Positions 58,970 through 64,000 of a stretch of 64,000 nt of DNA are shown here, piece by piece. Every line of letters begins with the position of its first letter. The first letter of the stretch is position 1. Source of the stretch: Mucilaginibacter conchicola (GTDB taxonomy: Bacteria; Bacteroidota; Bacteroidia; Sphingobacteriales; Sphingobacteriaceae). The stretch is from NCBI RefSeq assembly GCF_003432115.1, contig NZ_QWDC01000003.1, positions 62,001-126,000 on the forward strand, in the 5' to 3' direction. Under the pieces are notes generated by a model, which searched no databases, was not told where the DNA came from, and saw only the letters and a program-made list of their open reading frames with translations. Made by a program: the position numbers and the translations under genes.

Positions 58970-59455
58970 AAAATAAGTTTTTAAAATTGGCTAAAAGTAT
59001 GATTAACTTATTGTAAATAAAACACTAAATTATTTAAAAAACTAAAATTCTGATACACAGCGAATAAACTTTTCTTTTTTTAGCTTTTAAGGCATTATTT
59101 TATGCCTTAAAATACCTGTCTTATTAACGGATATTAATAATTTTCGATGCTAATAAAAATCAGAGTTGCAGCGCTTTTCCGCCATGCAAAGCGGGTTTAT
59201 ATCGGTTGCAATAATATACATTATTTTAACAATAATTTATTTGCACTGTTTTTTTAAGATCAGTATCTTCATGTTATTATTTACCGAATGCTCCCGCTAT
59301 ATAGCGTATCCCACCTTTCTGTAAACCAAAACCTCATTGTATTGTTAAGTTAAACTTTGTTTACAACCACAGGGGATAAGTCTTTTTTCTTATTGCCGCT
59401 GTCAATGTATAATTTTGGCAACCCCTAAATGCTGATGTTTGATGCTATTTAATTT
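58970..59455. other. AT-rich intergenic region with a perfect 11-bp inverted repeat
   Basis: No gene is supported in these 486 bases between divergent genes. The notable structure is TTTTAAGGCAT / ATGCCTTAAAA (59085-59095 and 59102-59112, 6-base spacer), with no T tract after it on either strand, so an operator is likelier than a terminator. TACTTTTA (complement, 58994-59001) is a possible -7 box for the kinase gene. Confidence 0.5.
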
Positions 59456-59863
59456 ATGCTATCTATAGTTTACATAAGTGCTGCGGTTGATTTGCTGACC
59501 GATGAAGATCTGAAAGACTTGCTAATTCAGAGCCAAACCAGCAATAAAAAATATGATGTAACCGGCCTGCTGTTATACTACAAAGGCGTTTTTATGCAGG
59601 TTATTGAAGGTAGCAGCGAACATATTACGCAGCTTTTCAGGAACATTGAAAAAGATCAACGCCATACCGCCGTTATAAAACTTGCCGAAGAGGAAATAGA
59701 AGAGCGTGCATTTGGTGATTGGGCCATGGCATTCAAAACCATATCAGACGAGGAGTTCTCAAAAATAGAAGCTTATGTACAACCGGCTAAACTCAATTTG
59801 CCAGAAAACAGTAAGAGCGAAGCAGTAAAACTAATAAAAACGTTTTTCGACGGGCATAAATAA
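59456..59863 (+). CDS. BLUF-domain blue-light sensor
   Basis: A 135-residue stand-alone BLUF protein binding FAD. Key residues have the canonical spacing: Tyr6, Asn30, Gln48, Trp89 and Met91, offset by a constant 15 from AppA Tyr21, Asn45, Gln63, Trp104 and Met106. Flanking motifs are VTGLLLYYKGVFMQVIEG and HTAVIKLAEEEIEERAFGDW. Residues 97-135 form a short C-terminal helical tail. No effector domain is fused and no light-signalling gene is adjacent, so it probably works through protein partners. The tRNA-Arg gene follows. Confidence 0.93.
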   Translation: MLSIVYISAAVDLLTDEDLKDLLIQSQTSNKKYDVTGLLLYYKGVFMQVIEGSSEHITQLFRNIEKDQRHTAVIKLAEEEIEERAFGDWAMAFKTISDEEFSKIEAYVQPAKLNLPENSKSEAVKLIKTFFDGHK

Positions 59864-59967
59864 ATTACCCCCGGCCCGAATAATTCTTGCCAAATTCAAC
59901 CAGTTTTTGCATATTTGCACCGCGAAAACGCAGTTAAGCAATCTTTGCTTCTAATGTTTTTGGCGAT

Positions 59968-60041
59968 GGTCCTATAGCTCAGCTGGATAGAGCAACAGAT
60001 TTCTAATCTGTAGGTCTTTGGTTCGAATCCAAATGGGATCA
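59968..60041 (+). tRNA. tRNA-Arg (anticodon TCT)
   Basis: 74 bases fold as a standard cloverleaf: acceptor GGTCCTA / TGGGATC (with G-U pairs), D arm GCTC/GAGC, anticodon stem ACAGA/TCTGT with loop TTTCTAA (anticodon TCT, reads AGA), T arm TTTGG/CCAAA with TTCGAAT. CCA is not encoded. A near-consensus promoter (CATATTTG) lies upstream at about 59911. Confidence 0.95.
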
Positions 60042-60054
60042 CAGAATAAAGTAT

Positions 60055-60089
60055 AAAGCCTCAAGTCGGAAGTCTTGAGGCTTTATTGT
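60055..60089 (+). terminator. Terminator of tRNA-Arg
   Basis: Stem AAAGCCTCAAG / CTTGAGGCTTT (60055-60065, 60074-60084) followed by ATTGTTTT. Confidence 0.8.
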
Positions 60090-60194
60090 TTTAAGAGCTT
60101 TGGTGCAGATTACAGACGTTTCGTTAATCAGCCAAAATATAACTATCACGTTATCAGCTAAAAGTATTAAATTGGCTAACAATATATTATCATT

Positions 60195-60599
60195 ATGAAA
60201 GCTAAGCTGATATTGTTTTTGACCCTTGTAGTATCTTATTGCGCGGCGTTTGCACAAACCCCCAAAGCTATTGAGGCGGAGAAAGGGTTGATCAAGATCT
60301 CTGTGATGTACCCATACGCAGAAGGTAAAACTTTTAACATGACGTATTACCAAACCAAGCACATGCCTATGGTTGCCGCATATTTAGGCACCAATCTGCA
60401 AAAGTATACCATCGATAAAGGGCTTTCGGCAGGTATGCCGGGCCAGCCGCTGCCTTTTGCTGCAATTGGCACATTCTACGTAAAAAGTTTGAGCGAATAT
60501 CAATCGGCTATAAAGCCTCACCTGGATGCTATACGTGCCGATTTTCCTAATTATACCAATATAACACCTGTAATACTGGTTAGCGAGGTGATAAAATAA
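60195..60599 (+). CDS. Exported EthD-family protein
   Basis: A 134-residue protein with a signal peptide (MKAKLILFLTLVVSYCAAFA-Q). The mature part is an EthD dimeric alpha/beta barrel: IKISVMYPYAEGKTFNMTYY, TKHMPMVAAYLG, KYTIDKGLSAG and AIGTFYVKSLSEYQSAIKPH. EthD-like proteins often accompany degradation pathways; the role of exported members is unknown. Monocistronic. Confidence 0.85.
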   Translation: MKAKLILFLTLVVSYCAAFAQTPKAIEAEKGLIKISVMYPYAEGKTFNMTYYQTKHMPMVAAYLGTNLQKYTIDKGLSAGMPGQPLPFAAIGTFYVKSLSEYQSAIKPHLDAIRADFPNYTNITPVILVSEVIK

Positions 60600-60678
60600 C
60601 AAACAACACCATTGCAACATGTTTGCCTTAGCAAGCCCGTTTGCAAAAACCTTACGAGGTTGCCATGATCACCCGCTT

Positions 60679-62877
60679 TTACACAGGTGGCTCTGTTTGG
60701 TTGTTTTTAAAAGTTATGCCAATGGTTACCCCTCCGGTGGCCAGCAGCTCGAGTTTGCCGCCGAGTTGTTTGGTTAGTCCTTTCATCAAATTCATACCCA
60801 TTGATTTACTGTTGGCATTTTCCGTTATACCAATGCCTTCGTCTTCGATCAGTAACCGGGTTTGATCGTCGTTTAATTGCTTAAACACTATCCGGATATT
60901 GCCGTGCCCGTTATCAGGGTAAGCATATTTAATAGCGTTGGTTACGGCTTCATTAATAATCAGGCCAAGCGGTACCGCCTGGGCAACATGCAGGTATATT
61001 TCTTCAATGTTTTTAATAAATATTATTCTGCTTTCGGCATCAGAGGTTTCCTTAAGGTGAGTTAATAATTCTTCAATATACTCCTGCATATTTATCAGTG
61101 TAAGATCATCAGACTGATAGAGTTTTTGGTGAATAAGGGCTATAGCATGAATGCGGTACTCACTGTTTTTTATCGCTTTCAAGGCTGCTGCATTATCGAT
61201 ATATGACGATTGGCGCTGCAAAAGCCCCATCACTATCTGCAGGTTGTTTTTTACCCGGTGATGGATCTCTTTCATCAGCCATTCTTTTTCCTCTATAAGG
61301 GCGTTTAGAGAGATGTTCTTCTCATCAATTTCGCGGGTTTTTTTGATGTTGATGCGATAACTGTTATACAATAACCCTATGCTTACCAGCAAGAAAATAA
61401 CGCCTGCAAAAGTAAGGTTACGGGTATGGCCGGCCTGTTTAAGTTGGTCGCGTTGTAGTTGGGCATCTTTTTTTAGCAGGGCAATATCATTCTCGCGCTG
61501 GGCTGTTTCGTATTTCAACTGCATCTCAGATATTTCCCTAAGCTTTGATGCGTTTAGCAGTGAGTCCTTTTGCCTTTGATAATTGCCAAAATGAGTTAAA
61601 GCAGACTGGTATTTTCCCATTGCAGAATCTATCTTATAATAAAGCTGCTCAATATTTTTATTGTTATCTAAAGAAGATCTCGCTCTGATTTTTGAGAGAT
61701 ACAGCAGTGCACGCTCATATTTTCCGGTTTTAATGTAAAAGCTGCTAATATCATAATAGGCCAAAGCAACCACTTCACCATCTCTTGGCCGTATACCAAT
61801 GGTTTCAATCACTTTTTTATAAGCTTTTTCGGCTTTAGCATAGTCTTTAAGAGCCTCATAACAGTAAGCTTTATTTTGCGTACAAAAAACCCTGCCATCA
61901 TTTGTTTGGGGTGGATGTTTTAGCTCATAAGCAGTTGTTTCTTGCAGTGCTTCATTAAAGCGGCCCAGTTTTATCAGTCCTTTTATAATAAAGCCAAGTG
62001 TTCTGTAGCGGTATATCTCTTTAATTACCATCTTCTCCCGCGCGGCAAGTGATTTTCTTAAATAAATAATACTTTCTTCGGTTTTTCCTAAGGCCTCGTA
62101 TATCAAACCTACTTCCCCGTAGGTATTGTGGCCATTAAGAGTATCGCGGTATTTTTCAATATCATCAACAGATAATAAGCCATAAGCAAGCGCCTTTTTC
62201 AGGTCGCCTTTGTAGCGATAATCGCCCGCTAAAAAGTCGTATAACACCGATAAGTTAACAGGCTTTGACTGGTATTTTGCAATAAGCGCATGGGCTTCTT
62301 TTACAGCATCGTTACCTTGTCCGTTTCTCCATGTTGCCATTACAATAGCAATTTGTATAGTGGGCACTAATTGCTGAAGCCGGTATTGCTGCGCAGCAGC
62401 AAGGGCTTTTTGAAGATACAGGATACTTATAGGATAAAAATCTGAACGACTGGCCGCACTGGCAAAGCTCATATATACCGAAACCAATTTTTTATGATCG
62501 ACCCCGGCGGTATAATACTTTAAAGCTTCCGAAAAATATTTGTAAGAACTTACTGTATCGCCTTTGTTGATGTAATTGTTGGCTATTAACCGCACGCCTT
62601 CATATTGGCGCTTTTGATCTTTTATGCGGCCCGCAATACTAATGGCGCTTTTAAGGGATTGTATTGCATTATTAATGTTATTTGTATCCTGATCAGCAAA
62701 AAACCTGCTGTTGTGATATTTAGCCAGTTCCATGTAAGCAGAAATGCGCCCGGTATCGGTTGTTTGGTTTTGCAACCTCCTGGTTAGGGTGTTGAGGTAT
62801 GCAGCGTCGGTTCGTTGCACTTGGGCTTTTGTTACCAGGCTTACAAAAATAATGAACAGGCAACCTACGTATTTCAA
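60679..62877 (-). CDS. TPR-containing sensor histidine kinase (HisKA_2 family)
   Basis: A 732-residue kinase: signal peptide (1-18), an extracytoplasmic region of tetratricopeptide repeats (about 30-440), a coiled coil, one membrane segment (about 478-497), then HisKA_2 with the phospho-acceptor in EIHHRVKNN (His539/540) and an ATPase domain with NEAVTNAIKYAYP, EDEGIGI and SMGMNLMKGL. HisKA_2/HWE kinases typically signal through receiver proteins. The divergent gene at 63204 encodes a receiver, so the two probably form a two-component system. Confidence 0.92.
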   Translation of the reverse strand: MKYVGCLFIIFVSLVTKAQVQRTDAAYLNTLTRRLQNQTTDTGRISAYMELAKYHNSRFFADQDTNNINNAIQSLKSAISIAGRIKDQKRQYEGVRLIANNYINKGDTVSSYKYFSEALKYYTAGVDHKKLVSVYMSFASAASRSDFYPISILYLQKALAAAQQYRLQQLVPTIQIAIVMATWRNGQGNDAVKEAHALIAKYQSKPVNLSVLYDFLAGDYRYKGDLKKALAYGLLSVDDIEKYRDTLNGHNTYGEVGLIYEALGKTEESIIYLRKSLAAREKMVIKEIYRYRTLGFIIKGLIKLGRFNEALQETTAYELKHPPQTNDGRVFCTQNKAYCYEALKDYAKAEKAYKKVIETIGIRPRDGEVVALAYYDISSFYIKTGKYERALLYLSKIRARSSLDNNKNIEQLYYKIDSAMGKYQSALTHFGNYQRQKDSLLNASKLREISEMQLKYETAQRENDIALLKKDAQLQRDQLKQAGHTRNLTFAGVIFLLVSIGLLYNSYRINIKKTREIDEKNISLNALIEEKEWLMKEIHHRVKNNLQIVMGLLQRQSSYIDNAAALKAIKNSEYRIHAIALIHQKLYQSDDLTLINMQEYIEELLTHLKETSDAESRIIFIKNIEEIYLHVAQAVPLGLIINEAVTNAIKYAYPDNGHGNIRIVFKQLNDDQTRLLIEDEGIGITENANSKSMGMNLMKGLTKQLGGKLELLATGGVTIGITFKNNQTEPPV

Positions 62878-63060
62878 AATTGTACAGTTTAATAAAGTAT
62901 GCCTAAGCTAATTTAATTTAACCTGTTTGTAAAACTATAGTTGCCTTAGCCTAATACGGTGTTTAAATATTATGCCGTAAGTTAATATAGTGTATAATTA
63001 TTTTATTTACAGTGTATTGTGCATTATTTGTGGGTTAAGGGGTAGTGTAATTGCAGCGAT

Positions 63061-63093
63061 ATATCGTTGTTGGGCAATTACATATCGTTGTTG
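63061..63093. promoter_or_regulatory. Direct 12-bp repeats 21 bp apart upstream of the response regulator
   Basis: ATATCGTTGTTG occurs at 63061-63072 and 63082-63093, exactly two helical turns apart, in the 326-base gap between the divergent kinase and regulator genes. It looks like a tandem binding site. The rest of 62878-63203 contains no gene. Confidence 0.5.
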
Positions 63094-63203
63094 TGGTTGT
63101 GTAAAGCCCGTAATCTTTCTAAAAATGTAATGAGGAGCGATATTTGATATGCGGTAAATTACTTGTTTGCGTATCTTCATATTTAATTTTATCACAGTTG
63201 TTC

Positions 63204-64000
63204 ATGAGTAAAACCATACTTATAGTTGAAGATGAATTTATTATCGCCGATGTTTTAAGTAATATACTTGAAACCGCGGGCTATAAGGTTTGTGGTATTG
63301 CCGATAGTGTAGGCGAGGCCCTTGGTATGATAACCGAATTTAAGCCAGATTTTATCCTGCTTGATATTTATTTAAAGGGAAAACTAACCGGTATTGACCT
63401 TGCGCAACGCCTTGGGCAAATGAATATCCCGTTCATTTACATATCAGCCAACTCAAACCAAAAGGTGTTAGAAGATGCAAAGGTGACTAACCCCTATGGG
63501 TTTGTGGTAAAACCTTTCAGGGAAAAAGATGTGCTTGTGGCGCTTGATATTGCCATTTACAGGCACGAGAACCAATTGGAACAGGGCGAACGGCAGAACG
63601 CTTTGCTACAAAAGAAAGCCGCAGAAATTTTAAGCTCGGCAGAAAATTGCGAGCATAAATTGCTGCAAATGGGCAAGGCGCTGCAGCCTTATATCCCGTT
63701 TGAGTTTTTGTCTGTTGGCGGGCAGCAGCAAGAGGATGATAATTTTTACGAGATCTGTTTTTCGCGAATAGGTTTTGACGAATACCAACTTATTGGCCCG
63801 GCAGAGTTAATGGTGGTTACCAATTTAAAGCAACATGAACTGGCCGGATTAAAGAGTGTGGAGAAACCAAACCCTATAGCTACCTGGTACGATGAACAGG
63901 AGTTTAACCGCCTTGTAAGGTCTGAGCTGTTTAAAAAATTGCTGGCCGATGTATATGGTTTAAGGTCGCATCTCAGTTTTCCGGTAAAAACAGGCGCAGG
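63204..64000 (+). CDS. Response regulator (receiver domain), 3' truncated by window end
   Basis: The frame is open to the window end (265 codons). Residues 1-120 are a receiver domain: acidic pair Glu9-Asp10, phospho-acceptor Asp54 in LLDIYLKG, Ser in IPFIYISANSNQ and Lys in FVVKPF. A coiled linker and a second, less conserved region follow (from about 150). By resemblance to Bacteroidota proteins that begin this way it may continue into a GAF and sigma-54-type AAA+ domain, but this is not seen here. It is divergent from the HisKA_2 kinase. Confidence 0.85.
   Translation, partial: MSKTILIVEDEFIIADVLSNILETAGYKVCGIADSVGEALGMITEFKPDFILLDIYLKGKLTGIDLAQRLGQMNIPFIYISANSNQKVLEDAKVTNPYGFVVKPFREKDVLVALDIAIYRHENQLEQGERQNALLQKKAAEILSSAENCEHKLLQMGKALQPYIPFEFLSVGGQQQEDDNFYEICFSRIGFDEYQLIGPAELMVVTNLKQHELAGLKSVEKPNPIATWYDEQEFNRLVRSELFKKLLADVYGLRSHLSFPVKTGA

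Noticed and set aside
63007..63195. 62-codon minus-strand frame in the kinase-regulator gap
   Set aside because: Runs across the tandem direct repeats and promoters; no conserved pattern.

Overview
The window looks like a chromosomal segment of a Bacteroidota bacterium of the family Sphingobacteriaceae, most like Mucilaginibacter or Pedobacter. Evidence: a TonB-dependent receptor, a DUF3276 PUR-alpha-like protein, the long NusB of Bacteroidota, a DUF1573 lipoprotein, a YbbR-CoaE gene block, few Shine-Dalgarno sites, and promoters of the Bacteroidota type (TTTG-N19-TAnnTTTG). The genus is inferred from gene content and style, not from a marker search.

Layout. 1-5.2 kb: end of a TonB receptor, the msrA-msrB repair pair, an SDR and ychF. 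5.3-9.7 kb: mgtE, two small proteins and an ABC exporter. 10-16.4 kb: a leucine-dehydrogenase-like protein lacking its catalytic lysine, then nusB, DUF1573 lipoprotein, yajC, ybbR, coaE, an MBL-fold protein, a tiny DUF5522 gene and marR. 16.7-20 kb: PAP2, glmM and a cysteine desulfurase, followed by an island of palindromic repeats. 20.7-28.9 kb: accessory genes (nuclease, penicillin acylase, Sel1, unknowns, SYLF, LuxE-like, PH-SHOCT). 28.9-37.9 kb: an RES-Xre toxin-antitoxin pair, tyrS, rpsA, kptA, a glycosyltransferase, and pyrR and pyrB split by a four-helix-bundle gene. 38-40.9 kb: two genes built from one unrecognised repeat domain and an amine oxidase. 41.2-50.8 kb: a maltose/glycogen cluster (GH65 phosphorylase, GH13, GH31, GlgB with a histone-H1-like tail). 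50.8-53.5 kb: AraC regulator, SDR, PPK2. 53.6-54.3 kb: a RAYT transposase between two direct copies of a paired palindrome. 54.3-59 kb: a glycolytic operon pfkA - degenerate kinase - gapA, with a divergent Nudix-type regulator and an intact paralogous kinase. 59.4-64 kb: a BLUF photoreceptor, tRNA-Arg, an EthD protein, a TPR histidine kinase and a truncated response regulator.

The most unusual property is the intergenic DNA. At least six families of inverted repeats fill most 3' ends, and many other gaps hold hairpins built from reiterated short words that differ from gap to gap. Two repeats appear to supply promoter elements to the next gene (13205-13212 and 28158-28188).

Functional links: the glycogen/maltose genes feed glucose-1-phosphate and glucose into the pfkA-gapA glycolytic operon nearby. 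The divergent Nudix regulator and the degenerate sugar-kinase paralogue are good candidates for control of that operon. No CRISPR array, rRNA, prophage or intact IS element was seen.
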